From CAYMDJ01 sp964537525 (GTDB lineage Archaea; Aenigmatarchaeota; Aenigmatarchaeia; QMZP01), in the NCBI GenBank assembly GCA_964537525.1, contig CAZIAB010000005.1, positions 1-32,064 of the forward strand: DNA of 32,064 nucleotides, read 5' to 3'. This document shows positions 6,963 through 14,138 of the stretch, piece after piece. The stretch's first letter is position 1. Every line of letters begins with the position of its first letter. The notes beneath the pieces are model-generated. The model had not been told where the DNA came from and ran no database searches. It saw nothing but the letters and a program-made list of their open reading frames with translations. The translations under genes were made by a program, and so were the position numbers.

Positions 6963-7520
6963 CTACTTGTCCTGGTGTATCCTGCTCTGGTGGACCTCGT
7001 CCTGTCCCTGGTATTTGGCCCCCTTTCTCTTGTCATAGGGTAGTTCCGCAGGGGAGGTAAGCTTCATCAGGAGTAGCTTGCACATCTTCATCCCGGGATA
7101 GAGCGTCACGGGCATCTTCCCGAGGTTGGATATTTCCAGGACCAGTTTCCCTGAGAATCCGGGATCGACCCACCCCGAGGTTATGTGCGCTGTCACGCCC
7201 AGCCTTCCGAGGGATGACCTGCCATCCACATAGGCAGCCATGTCCGCAGGAATCTTAATACGCTCCTTTGTTATCCCCAGGACGAACTCCCTTGGATGAA
7301 GGACGAATGGCCTGTCCCCGCATATATGCTTCTCTGTGTAATCCCTGGGATTTCTCGAATCAATGAAGGGCTCGTGGGTATGCTTGAACACCTTGAACTC
7401 ATCGCCTAGCCTCAGGTCAACACAGGATGCCTGTATCTGGTCATCAGGGTCGTCCAGAGGCTCAATGGAGACTTTTCCTTCCTTGAGGAGCTTCCTTATT
7501 TCATGATCAGGGATTATCAT
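6963..7520 (-). CDS. dcd: dCTP deaminase (possibly bifunctional dCTP deaminase/dUTPase)
   Basis: Deaminates dCTP to dUTP (or to dUMP if bifunctional), feeding dTMP synthesis. 185 residues. VDGRSSLGRLGVTAH (98-112) is the signature loop with the catalytic Arg and Ser, and SGWVDPGFSGKLVLEI carries the conserved catalytic Glu129. The C-terminal KYQGQDEVHQSR is the nucleotide-closing tail seen in the family. Sequence alone cannot separate plain deaminases from the Methanocaldococcus-type bifunctional enzyme. The thymidylate synthase-like gene at 20205-21947 would use the resulting dUMP. A TATA-like TTATTTAAAA (minus strand, 7558-7549) implies a leader of only a few bases. Confidence 0.93.
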   Translation of the reverse strand: MIIPDHEIRKLLKEGKVSIEPLDDPDDQIQASCVDLRLGDEFKVFKHTHEPFIDSRNPRDYTEKHICGDRPFVLHPREFVLGITKERIKIPADMAAYVDGRSSLGRLGVTAHITSGWVDPGFSGKLVLEISNLGKMPVTLYPGMKMCKLLLMKLTSPAELPYDKRKGAKYQGQDEVHQSRIHQDK

Positions 7521-7569
7521 TTCATCACTATCAAAATATGGAAACCCGTTTTAAATAAGCTACCAATCC

Positions 7570-9042
7570 TTATTTCTTGAGGGAAAAAACGATGGTGTCG
7601 AGCTTGGTCATTTCCTCTATCGAGTAGCGGAGGCCCTCCCTGCCGATGCCCGAATCCTTGTCACCGCCGAATGGGAAGTTGCCGAGCCCGTGGGCCGGGT
7701 GGCCGTTTATAGTTACTGTCCCGTCCTCGAGCGCCTTGGCGGTCTTTATGGCCCTGTCTATGTCGTTCGTGAACACGCTAGCATCCAGGCCGTACCTGGA
7801 CTGGTTGGCTATCTCTATCGCTTCATTCCCGTCCTTCACGCGCATGACGGTCACGACAGGACCGAAGGTCTCCTCCCACGCGATATCCATCTTCGTGGTG
7901 ACCTTGTCCAGGACGGTCGGCGCGTAGTAAAGCCCTTTCAGGCGCTTTCCTCCGAGCAGCACTCTCGCGCCCTTCTTCCTGGCGTCCTCCACGAGGGATT
8001 CCACCTTCTCCAGGGCTCCCTTGTTTATGAGCGGACCTATTAAGGTCTTTGAACTTGAGGTCGGCCCGACCTTCCATGTCCTCGCTCCCTGTACGAGCAT
8101 CCTGACGAACTTGTCCGCTATCTTTCCCTCAACGATAATCCTGGAGAGCGCGTCGCACCTCTGCCCGGAAAACTTGAGTGCGCCCGCAAGACATTCTTTA
8201 GCAGCCAGTTCGAGGTCAGCGTCTGAAAAGACCAGCGCGGGACCCTTCCCACCGAGCTCGAGGTGGAGCGTCTTCATGCCCGCGACCTTTGCTATGTGCT
8301 TCCCTGCCCCTGAGCTTCCTGTGAAGGAAACCATGCCCACCTTCGGGTGCGATACCATGAAGTCACCTATCTCAGAGCCGGAGCCGGTTATCACGTTGAG
8401 GACCCCCCTGGGGACGCCCGCAAGCTCTGCAAGCCTGGCGAACATGAGCATGCATATCGGGTCATCCGATGCAGCCTTCAGGACAACAGAATTCCCTGCC
8501 GCGAGCGCGGGAGCCACCTTGGATATGCTTATGAAAAGGGGATAGTTGAAGGGCGATATGGCGAGGACCACCCCGATGGGCTTTCTCGTGACGATTGCCA
8601 TCCTGTTGGACGTCCCCGGCACCAAATCCCCTGGGATGAACTCCGAGGTGAACGCCCTGGCCTCCTCTGCAGCGAGATGGAGACGCTCTGCCGTTGCCTT
8701 CACCTCCCCCTCTGCATAATGAACGGGCTTGCCAGCCTCTTTGGATATGATATTAACAAGCTCTTTGCTGTGCTCCTTAACGAGGTTGGAAATCCTGTCG
8801 AGAAGCTCTACCCGCTGATTAGTTTCCATGCCTGCTATCAAGGGCCTGGCCTCCCATGCCGCCTCTATCGCGGCGCCGGCGTCTTTCTTAAGTCCGGCCG
8901 GAACCCTTCCCACAACAGAACCTGTAGCCGGGTCCCTTACCTCGAACGTCCCCCCGTCGGACGAAACCCATCTCCCGTTGATGAACATCCTGTATTCAGG
9001 TGGCCTGCCGCCACCCCTCACTGGCTTCCACACATCAGGCAT
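7570..9042 (-). CDS. gapN: NADP-dependent non-phosphorylating glyceraldehyde-3-phosphate dehydrogenase (GapN)
   Basis: Aldehyde dehydrogenase superfamily, 490 residues, full length. It should oxidise glyceraldehyde 3-phosphate directly to 3-phosphoglycerate. Visible catalytic residues are Asn166 (SPFNYP), Lys189 (VVLKA), Glu262 (LELGGKGP) and nucleophile Cys296 (FSGQRCDA). EETFGPV and FPFGGDKDSGIGREG are standard later motifs. The C-terminus (SIEEMTKLDTIVFSLKK) resembles GapN more than other aldehyde dehydrogenases. The context supports this: the divergent neighbour is FBP aldolase/phosphatase, and triosephosphate isomerase lies within 2 kb. Another aldehyde specificity (e.g. succinate semialdehyde) remains possible. 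The TATA box at 9073-9066 predicts a leaderless mRNA from ATG 9042. Confidence 0.87.
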   Translation of the reverse strand: MPDVWKPVRGGGRPPEYRMFINGRWVSSDGGTFEVRDPATGSVVGRVPAGLKKDAGAAIEAAWEARPLIAGMETNQRVELLDRISNLVKEHSKELVNIISKEAGKPVHYAEGEVKATAERLHLAAEEARAFTSEFIPGDLVPGTSNRMAIVTRKPIGVVLAISPFNYPLFISISKVAPALAAGNSVVLKAASDDPICMLMFARLAELAGVPRGVLNVITGSGSEIGDFMVSHPKVGMVSFTGSSGAGKHIAKVAGMKTLHLELGGKGPALVFSDADLELAAKECLAGALKFSGQRCDALSRIIVEGKIADKFVRMLVQGARTWKVGPTSSSKTLIGPLINKGALEKVESLVEDARKKGARVLLGGKRLKGLYYAPTVLDKVTTKMDIAWEETFGPVVTVMRVKDGNEAIEIANQSRYGLDASVFTNDIDRAIKTAKALEDGTVTINGHPAHGLGNFPFGGDKDSGIGREGLRYSIEEMTKLDTIVFSLKK

Positions 9043-9065
9043 GTTAATACTTTAGCGAGGTTCGT

Positions 9066-9105
9066 AATATAACTTTCGGTCTGGCGCTGGCCAACTTATA
9101 TATAT
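9066..9105. promoter_or_regulatory. Divergent promoter pair, gapN / FBP aldolase-phosphatase
   Basis: GTTATATT on the minus strand (9073-9066) lies 24-31 bases before the gapN ATG. TTATATATAT on the plus strand (9096-9105) lies 21-30 bases before the aldolase/phosphatase ATG at 9126. Only 22 bases separate the two TATA boxes, and this spacer contains a TGGC direct repeat and TGGCCA. A regulator bound here would affect both genes. Confidence 0.65.
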
Positions 9106-9125
9106 CCCAACTGCAAATTATAATC

Positions 9126-10235
9126 ATGGCGGGGGTCAAGACAACGCTTTCTGTTATAAAGGCAGATATCGGTTCGGTAGGGGGGCACATAAAGCCGAGC
9201 CAGAGGCTTCTGGAAACGGTCAAGGGATTCGTGGGCAGGAACGGTAAGGGCCTCCTTGAGGATTTCTACGTGAGTTCCACAGGTGACGACATAGCCATAC
9301 TCATGACCCATTTCAACGGGAAGGGCAACAAGGACATCCACAAGCTTGCATGGAACGCCTTCATAGAGGGAACGAAGGTCGCGAAGGAACAGGGCCTCTA
9401 CGGCGCTGGCCAGGACCTCCTAAAGAGCTCATTCTCAGGCAACGTGAAGGGGATGGGTCCCGCTGTCTGCGAGATGGAGATAACAGAGAGGCCGAACGAG
9501 CCTTTCCTTTTCTTCGCTGCGGACAAGACAGACCCCGGGGCTTACAACCTTCCCCTTTACCTCAGCTTTTCCGACCCCATGCACTGCGCAGGGCTGTTGC
9601 TCTCACCGGAAATCAACAAGGGATTCACTTTCAAGGTCATGGACGTCAACTACACCAAGGGGGACAAGGTGATATCGCTGAACGTCCCTGAGGAGATGTA
9701 TGACCTCGCGGCCCTCGTACGTGATAATGAAAGGTTCATCATGGAATCCGTCTGGTCAAGGGCAGGGGGAGAACAGGCCGCTGTGGTGAGCACCACGAGG
9801 CTTCACAATATAGCAGGGAAGTACACAGGGAAGGACGACCCTGTCATGCTCGTGAGGACCCAGAAGCATTTCCCTGCAACAGGGGAGATTCTCTCTCCGT
9901 ACAACATAGGCCACTTCGTTGCGGGATTCATGCGAGGGTCTCACGTGGGTCCGCTGATGCCCGTGAAGCTCAACTCAACCATATCATTCTTTGACGGCCC
10001 GCCCATTGTAAGCTGCGCGGCGTTCTGCGTCCAGAAGGGGAAGCTTACCGAACCCGCCGATGCCTTTGACCATCCCTACTGGGACTGGGTGAGGAACCAG
10101 GTCTCCAGGAAGGCCACTGACATAAGGAAGCAGGGCTTCTCTGGGGCTGCCATGCTGCCATACACGGAACTGGAATACGGAGGCATCGTGGAAATCCTGA
10201 AGCGCCTGGAGAAGAGGTTCAGGATAAAGAAGTGA
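9126..10235 (+). CDS. fbp: Fructose-1,6-bisphosphate aldolase/phosphatase (bifunctional, class V FBPase)
   Basis: Condenses triose phosphates to FBP and dephosphorylates it to fructose 6-phosphate, the gluconeogenic entry typical of Archaea. 369 residues, full length. Hallmarks are SVIKADIGSVGGH (9-21), the metal-binding TGDDIAILMTHFNGKGN (52-68), GAGQDLLKSSFSGNVKGMGP (93-112), EITERPNEPF and AADKTDPGAYNLP (131-143). RLHNIAGKYTGKDDP holds Lys232, the position of the Schiff-base lysine reported for the crenarchaeal enzymes. It fits a route from triose phosphates to the glycogen genes downstream. It is divergent from gapN and ends 12 bases before the convergent HIT gene. TATA spacing predicts a leaderless mRNA. 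Confidence 0.96.
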   Translation: MAGVKTTLSVIKADIGSVGGHIKPSQRLLETVKGFVGRNGKGLLEDFYVSSTGDDIAILMTHFNGKGNKDIHKLAWNAFIEGTKVAKEQGLYGAGQDLLKSSFSGNVKGMGPAVCEMEITERPNEPFLFFAADKTDPGAYNLPLYLSFSDPMHCAGLLLSPEINKGFTFKVMDVNYTKGDKVISLNVPEEMYDLAALVRDNERFIMESVWSRAGGEQAAVVSTTRLHNIAGKYTGKDDPVMLVRTQKHFPATGEILSPYNIGHFVAGFMRGSHVGPLMPVKLNSTISFFDGPPIVSCAAFCVQKGKLTEPADAFDHPYWDWVRNQVSRKATDIRKQGFSGAAMLPYTELEYGGIVEILKRLEKRFRIKK

Positions 10236-10247
10236 TTCCGGAACGGC

Positions 10248-10742
10248 TCATTTCTTCAGGATATTAACGTGCTTCATCAGCTTCTTGTAGGTCTGGTCAA
10301 GGGTTTCGGGCATTACCTTTATGCCCATTATTGATTCCATGAATCCTGTCTCCTTCTTGTACCTGGGGACAATCTGGAAGTGGAGGTGGCTTATGGACTG
10401 CCCGGACGACGCCCCTAGGTTGATTCCCGCGTTCAACCCTACCGGCTCCATGGCCTTCTTGATAAGAATCATGGTTTTCTTTATCATGTTGTTGAAATGG
10501 GCAAACTCCTCCTCGGTGAGCTGCTCCGGCCACTCCACGTGGCGTATGGGAACGACCTGCAGGTGGCCAACGTTGTAAGGAAAGACGTTCATTATAACCA
10601 TCACGAGCTTGTCCCTGTATAGCACCTTCTTTGGAACCCTGGGGTCGTCCTTTGCAATCCCGCAGAAGACGCATCCCTTGTATGGCTTCTTGTCTTTGAC
10701 CCAGGCCATCCTTCCGGGAGACCATAGGTAATCCGAATACAT
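10248..10742 (-). CDS. HIT-family nucleotide hydrolase/transferase, Ap4A phosphorylase-like
   Basis: 164 residues. CVFCGIAKDD (24-33) is the N-terminal zinc-type motif of many HIT proteins. NVGHLQVVPIRHV and NLGASSGQSISHLHFQIVPR are the core. The active-site motif reads His119-Leu-His121-Phe-Gln123, so the third His of the triad is Gln. That H-x-H-x-Q form is known from the transferase branches (GalT, Apa1-type Ap4A phosphorylase). The C-terminal region (GFMESIMGIKVMPETLDQTY) recalls the Rv2613c-type Ap4A phosphorylase. Its ATG follows the triosephosphate isomerase stop directly (TAGATG), so the two are translationally coupled. The exact substrate is undetermined. Confidence 0.85.
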   Translation of the reverse strand: MYSDYLWSPGRMAWVKDKKPYKGCVFCGIAKDDPRVPKKVLYRDKLVMVIMNVFPYNVGHLQVVPIRHVEWPEQLTEEEFAHFNNMIKKTMILIKKAMEPVGLNAGINLGASSGQSISHLHFQIVPRYKKETGFMESIMGIKVMPETLDQTYKKLMKHVNILKK

Positions 10743-11396
10743 CTAACCGAACCCCCTTAATATTTCACTCACTGCCTTTTCAGGCTTTGCTGATTTGACT
10801 ATTCCTGAGGCCACGAGGACCCCGTGCGTTCCGAGCTCCATGGCCTTTGATACGTCATCGCCGGTTGATATTCCCGCCCCTGTGAGTACCTTGACCCCTC
10901 CAGCGAGCTTTACGGATTTCGTTATCACCGAGGGCTTTGCCTGGGAGACCGATATCCCCTTCCCTATGAGCTCTGGCGGCTCTATCGCTATGTAATCAGG
11001 CCTCAGGTTCGCTATCTTCCTTACCATCAGAGGGGTGGGCGCGCAGACGACAGAGACCAACCCCAGTTCCCTTGCCCTCTCGACCCTCTGGCTAATCCCC
11101 TTGATGCCAAGCCTGCATTCCGAATGGCTTATAAGGGTCCCCCTTACCCCTGCGGATTTGACACCTTCGGGGAGGATGTGCCCTGTGCGGGCTCCTGGCT
11201 CAACAGCATCAATGTGCTGCGCAAAAGTAGTCACAATTTTTGATACCAGCGGGATGTCATAGGGCTGGACCGCCAGGACTATCTCTGCCCTGGACCTGGA
11301 AGAGAGCTTCCTGCATGCCCTGGCAAGACTGACAACTCTCTGGCCAATCCCCTCCCTGTAGGCCTTCGTGTTTATGAGAAGCATTGGTTTTTCCAT
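10743..11396 (-). CDS. tpiA: Triosephosphate isomerase, short archaeal type
   Basis: Interconverts dihydroxyacetone phosphate and glyceraldehyde 3-phosphate. 217 residues is the compact tetrameric archaeal length, against about 250 in bacteria. Catalytic residues are visible: Asn9 and Lys11 (INTKAY), His91 in ISHSECRL, and Glu139 in YIAIEPPELIG. The phosphate loop is GAGISTGDD plus GVLVASGIV. The start may be ATG 11396 or the in-frame ATG at 11384 (MLLINTKAY), which aligns better with Methanocaldococcus. A/T-rich TATA candidates lie at 11430-11421 and 11408-11401. It supplies substrate balance for GapN and the FBP aldolase next door. Confidence 0.95.
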   Translation of the reverse strand: MEKPMLLINTKAYREGIGQRVVSLARACRKLSSRSRAEIVLAVQPYDIPLVSKIVTTFAQHIDAVEPGARTGHILPEGVKSAGVRGTLISHSECRLGIKGISQRVERARELGLVSVVCAPTPLMVRKIANLRPDYIAIEPPELIGKGISVSQAKPSVITKSVKLAGGVKVLTGAGISTGDDVSKAMELGTHGVLVASGIVKSAKPEKAVSEILRGFG

Positions 11397-11434
11397 CTGG
11401 TATATAATTGTTTTATCATGTTAATAAAACCGGC

Positions 11435-11638
11435 TTAGCGCTTCAGCTTCTCAAGAATCTTCTTGTCTGCCTTCAATCCCTTTTCCTTTGCGCGCTCACC
11501 GGCAATCTTTGTCAGGCCCATGCCTATCAACATCGAGCCGAAAATCATGTTGAACGTGGTTGCCTCTTCAAGGAGGAGGTATATCGCCATCAATGAGATT
11601 ATCACGAACCATGACCAGAAAAGCTTATCCCAGATCAT
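11435..11638 (-). CDS. Small membrane protein with two membrane helices
   Basis: 67 residues. Two hydrophobic stretches (LFWSWFVIISLMAIYLLL, about 6-23, and FNMIFGSMLIGMGLTKIA, about 29-46) are followed by a basic tail (GERAKEKGLKADKKILEKLKR). By charge, the tail is cytoplasmic. The ATG overlaps the stop of the upstream coiled-coil gene by four bases (ATGA), so the two are translationally coupled. It ends the ParA operon and could anchor the system to the membrane, which is inference. No family was recognised. Confidence 0.72.
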   Translation of the reverse strand: MIWDKLFWSWFVIISLMAIYLLLEEATTFNMIFGSMLIGMGLTKIAGERAKEKGLKADKKILEKLKR

Positions 11639-11820
11639 TTTCCCCTCAGGACCTTGAGCACTGACTCGTCTACGTTAACGCCCCTGTCAGCCGAAGACTT
11701 GAGTTTTGAAACCTCCTTTTCCAGGCGCCTTATTGCCCTGTCCTGCTGCTTAAGCCGCCTGTCCACTGCAGAGACCAGCTCATTGAGGAACGATTCAATG
11801 TCAATCCTTTCACCTGACAT
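11635..11820 (-). CDS. Small coiled-coil protein
   Basis: 61 residues. The middle (SFLNELVSAVDRRLKQQDRAIRRLEKEVSKLKSS, about 10-43, written here only as a range guide) has heptad spacing of Leu/Val/Ile typical of a short parallel coiled coil. The ends are short and polar. It lies between the winged-helix gene (38-base gap) and the membrane-protein gene (ATGA overlap), all on the minus strand. It probably oligomerises and may bridge the DNA-binding and membrane components. No family was recognised. Confidence 0.7.
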   Translation of the reverse strand: MSGERIDIESFLNELVSAVDRRLKQQDRAIRRLEKEVSKLKSSADRGVNVDESVLKVLRGK

Positions 11821-11858
11821 GGAGATTCATTTAGTAATGAGAAGTAAGCTTTTTTAGG

Positions 11859-12065
11859 CTATTCTCTGAGCTGGAATCTCGTCTGCACGGAATTGGGGCT
11901 CGTGGGAGCTATCTTCCCTTCCCTGGCCAGCCACCCGAGGCCGATGCTGACCTCCCTGAGGCTGAGCCCGGTTGACTTCTGGAGCTGGGTGAGCGTCTTT
12001 GAACCCTTGCTAAGCGCATTCCAAACCCTTCCGGCATTTGACCCGAAATACTCGTTTGCATCCAT
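11859..12065 (-). CDS. Winged-helix protein of the DUF2582 type
   Basis: 68 residues, a single winged-helix domain. The order NAGRVWNALSKGSKTL, TQLQKSTGLSLREVSIGLGW and LAREGKIA matches the DUF2582 (wHTH_10) family. The recognition helix is LREVSIGLGWLAREG, followed by a short wing. Its ATG directly follows the ParA stop (TAAATG), so the two genes are co-translated. A DNA-binding partner coded next to a ParA ATPase is the usual place of ParB or another centromere-binding adaptor. This domain is neither ParB nor ribbon-helix-helix, so any adaptor role is inference from position. Confidence 0.84.
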   Translation of the reverse strand: MDANEYFGSNAGRVWNALSKGSKTLTQLQKSTGLSLREVSIGLGWLAREGKIAPTSPNSVQTRFQLRE

Positions 12066-12809
12066 TTATCCTCCCAGGAATTCCTCTGTGAGCCGCTGGT
12101 ATGCATAGGCCCCGCGGCTCTCCTTCCTGTAAATCATGATTGGCGTGTTGTTTCTGGGGGCTTCTGCGAGGTCAACGTTCACTGGAATGACAGAATCGAA
12201 CACCTCCCTCCCATAAGCTTCCCTGACCTCCTTCTCAACCCTCCTTGTCAGGTTGTTCCTCTTGTCGTGCATGGTGAGCACATAGCCCCTGACAGAAAGC
12301 CTCGGGTTTATCTCCTTCTTCACCATTCCCACGGTGTTCATCAGCTGCTCCACGCCCTTCGTGGCCAGGTAGTGCACCTGCACGGGAATGAGGACAGAAT
12401 CAGAAGCAGTGAGTGCATTCACCGTGAGCATCCCCAGCGAGGGCGGCGTGTCAATGAGGACATAGTCATAGCCGCTGTTCTTCAGCTTCCTCTTCAGCCT
12501 GAACTGCATCCCCGGGTCGTTCATGATTTCCACCTGTGCAGCGCTGAGCCTCTGGCTTCCGGGAACCACGTCTAGCCCTTTTACTGATGAGGGGATGACA
12601 GCATCACTGAGCTTTACCCTGTCATCAACGAGGAGGTCGCTCGTGGTCTTCTCGAATTCCCTGCCCCCGAGGTATTCGGTTGCGTTGGCCTGGGGGTCAA
12701 GGTCAATGACAAGGACTTTGCTGCCCTTGAGTGAGATGTAAGAAGCAAGGTTTACGCAGAGGTCTGTCTTTCCAACGCCGCCCTTCTGGTTGGCAACAGT
12801 GATTATCAT
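12066..12809 (-). CDS. parA: ParA/Soj-type segregation ATPase
   Basis: A deviant-Walker ATPase of the ParA/MinD superfamily that binds DNA dynamically and moves or positions cargo such as chromosomes. 247 residues from ATG 12809. ANQKGGVGKTDLCVNLA is the deviant Walker A with signature Lys; the residue after Lys-Thr is Asp rather than the usual Thr or Ser. Walker A' is VLVIDLDPQANAT, and YVLIDTPPSLG is Walker B. The in-frame ATG at 12854 adds 15 residues but is unlikely, because a TATA-like ATATTTAAG (12842-12834) sits 26-33 bases before ATG 12809. No ParB is seen. The next gene is a co-translated winged-helix protein. Confidence 0.94.
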   Translation of the reverse strand: MIITVANQKGGVGKTDLCVNLASYISLKGSKVLVIDLDPQANATEYLGGREFEKTTSDLLVDDRVKLSDAVIPSSVKGLDVVPGSQRLSAAQVEIMNDPGMQFRLKRKLKNSGYDYVLIDTPPSLGMLTVNALTASDSVLIPVQVHYLATKGVEQLMNTVGMVKKEINPRLSVRGYVLTMHDKRNNLTRRVEKEVREAYGREVFDSVIPVNVDLAEAPRNNTPIMIYRKESRGAYAYQRLTEEFLGG

Positions 12810-12833
12810 GTTTATTATTATTGTATTTCCCGG

Positions 12834-12842
12834 CTTAAATAT
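12834..12842 (-). promoter_or_regulatory. TATA box of the ParA operon
   Basis: ATATTTAAG on the minus strand, 26-33 bases before ATG 12809. It decides the start and implies a leaderless mRNA for the ParA, winged-helix, coiled-coil and membrane gene string. Confidence 0.65.
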
Positions 12843-12904
12843 CAATTCTGCCATGAATTCCTGCCCTGGCGGAAAGCTTTATCTTGGAACAGTTACTAAT
12901 ATTA

Positions 12905-12911
12905 TTATAAA
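12905..12911 (+). promoter_or_regulatory. TATA box of GT4-GH57 operon
   Basis: TTATAAA, 22-28 bases before the ATG at 12933. No Shine-Dalgarno is present. Confidence 0.6.
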
Positions 12912-12932
12912 CGGTGTTGGATTAGATGGGAA

Positions 12933-14138
12933 ATGAAAATCCTGATGCTGGGGTGGGAGTTCCCTCCGTTCTCTTCTGGAGGCCTTGGTACTCATTGCTA
13001 TAACATCACGAAGGCGCTGAGCGACAAGAACGTGGACATTTCTTTCATCATGCCCGGATGCGACGATGATGTCAGTTCAGACAGGGTGAAGGTGATAAGG
13101 GCAGGGAAGGGGAGGCTGATAAAGCTCGGGGTCTCTCTGAAGCCGTACCTGCCAAGCCTTCCGGTATCTGTCCACAGCGGCGACAAGACAGGAAACGAAA
13201 AGGTATACGGGCAGGGGTTCTTCCAGGATGTCCAGAAGTATACTGACCTGGCCGTCCAGGTATCCAGGGACCTTGACTGCGATGTCGTTCACTGCCATGA
13301 CTGGATGACCTTCCCTGCGGGGATAAAGATAAAGGAGGAGAAGAAGAGGCCCCTTATCGTGACGGTCCATTCGACAGAGTTTGACAGGACAGGGTCGCTC
13401 TCCCCGAATCCATGGATATCGGACATAGAGTGGCAGGGCCTTTACCACGCTGACAGGATAATTGCGGTAAGCAACCGCATCAAGAACCTGATTGTTGAAA
13501 GATACGGCGTGCCGCCGGAAAAGATTGATGTTGTCCATAATTCAATAGAGCCAGGGAAATATGCAGGTGCCCCCATGACTTTCGGGCTTGACCAGAGGGT
13601 CGTCCTGTTCCTGGGGAGGCTCGCTCTCCAGAAGGGCCCGGACCACTTCCTGAATGCGGCAAAGAGGGTGCTCGAGAAGGACAGCAACGTGAGGTTCATC
13701 GTCGTGGGCATAGGGGACATGCTGCCCCAGCTGATATACATGAGCATAAACATGGGCATAAGCAGCAATGTCACATTCACCGGATTCCAGGAAAGCATAG
13801 AGGGTTTTTACAGGATGGCTGACCTTTATGTAATGCCCTCTGTCTCAGAGCCCTTCGGCATAACCGCGCTGGAGGCGATGGCATCGGGAACGCCGGTCAT
13901 CATCTCAAAGCAATCGGGGGTCCTGGAGGTAGCCAAGCACATGCTTTCTGCTGACTTCTGGGACGCGGACGATATTGCCAGCAAGATTCTTGGAGTGCTA
14001 GGTTATGACTGCCTGAGAAAGGAGATGCAGAAAAACGGGCTCCAGGAGGTGTCCGGCATGAGCTGGAGCGATGCCGCGGAAAAGACGATAGGGGTCTATA
14101 GGGAAGCCATGAATCATAGGGAGGTCTTTGTTGGATGA
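12933..14138 (+). CDS. GT4-family glycosyltransferase, glycogen/starch synthase-like
   Basis: 401 residues, a two-domain GT-B enzyme. MLGWEFPPFSSGGLGTHCYN (5-24) is the N-terminal glycine-rich loop shared with starch synthases. VVHCHDW and VTVHSTEFDRTG are acceptor-side motifs. FLGRLALQKGPDHFLNA opens the C-terminal domain, and PSVSEPFGITALEAMASGTP is the E-x7-E nucleotide-sugar motif. It probably extends an alpha-1,4-glucan from an NDP-glucose, but GT4 specificity cannot be read from sequence. The stop overlaps the next start by four bases (ATGA), so it is coupled to the GH57 gene. A GT3 glycogen synthase is encoded separately in the same locus. Confidence 0.86.
   Translation: MKILMLGWEFPPFSSGGLGTHCYNITKALSDKNVDISFIMPGCDDDVSSDRVKVIRAGKGRLIKLGVSLKPYLPSLPVSVHSGDKTGNEKVYGQGFFQDVQKYTDLAVQVSRDLDCDVVHCHDWMTFPAGIKIKEEKKRPLIVTVHSTEFDRTGSLSPNPWISDIEWQGLYHADRIIAVSNRIKNLIVERYGVPPEKIDVVHNSIEPGKYAGAPMTFGLDQRVVLFLGRLALQKGPDHFLNAAKRVLEKDSNVRFIVVGIGDMLPQLIYMSINMGISSNVTFTGFQESIEGFYRMADLYVMPSVSEPFGITALEAMASGTPVIISKQSGVLEVAKHMLSADFWDADDIASKILGVLGYDCLRKEMQKNGLQEVSGMSWSDAAEKTIGVYREAMNHREVFVG

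Noticed and set aside
8347..9072. 241-codon open frame on the plus strand
   Set aside because: It lies inside gapN on the opposite strand; the motifs and codon use of gapN are clear, and the antisense product is Pro/Arg-rich with no domain.
12810..12854. N-terminal extension of ParA from ATG 12854
   Set aside because: The TATA-like ATATTTAAG is inside the extension, and ParA normally starts just before the Walker A strand, as it does from ATG 12809.
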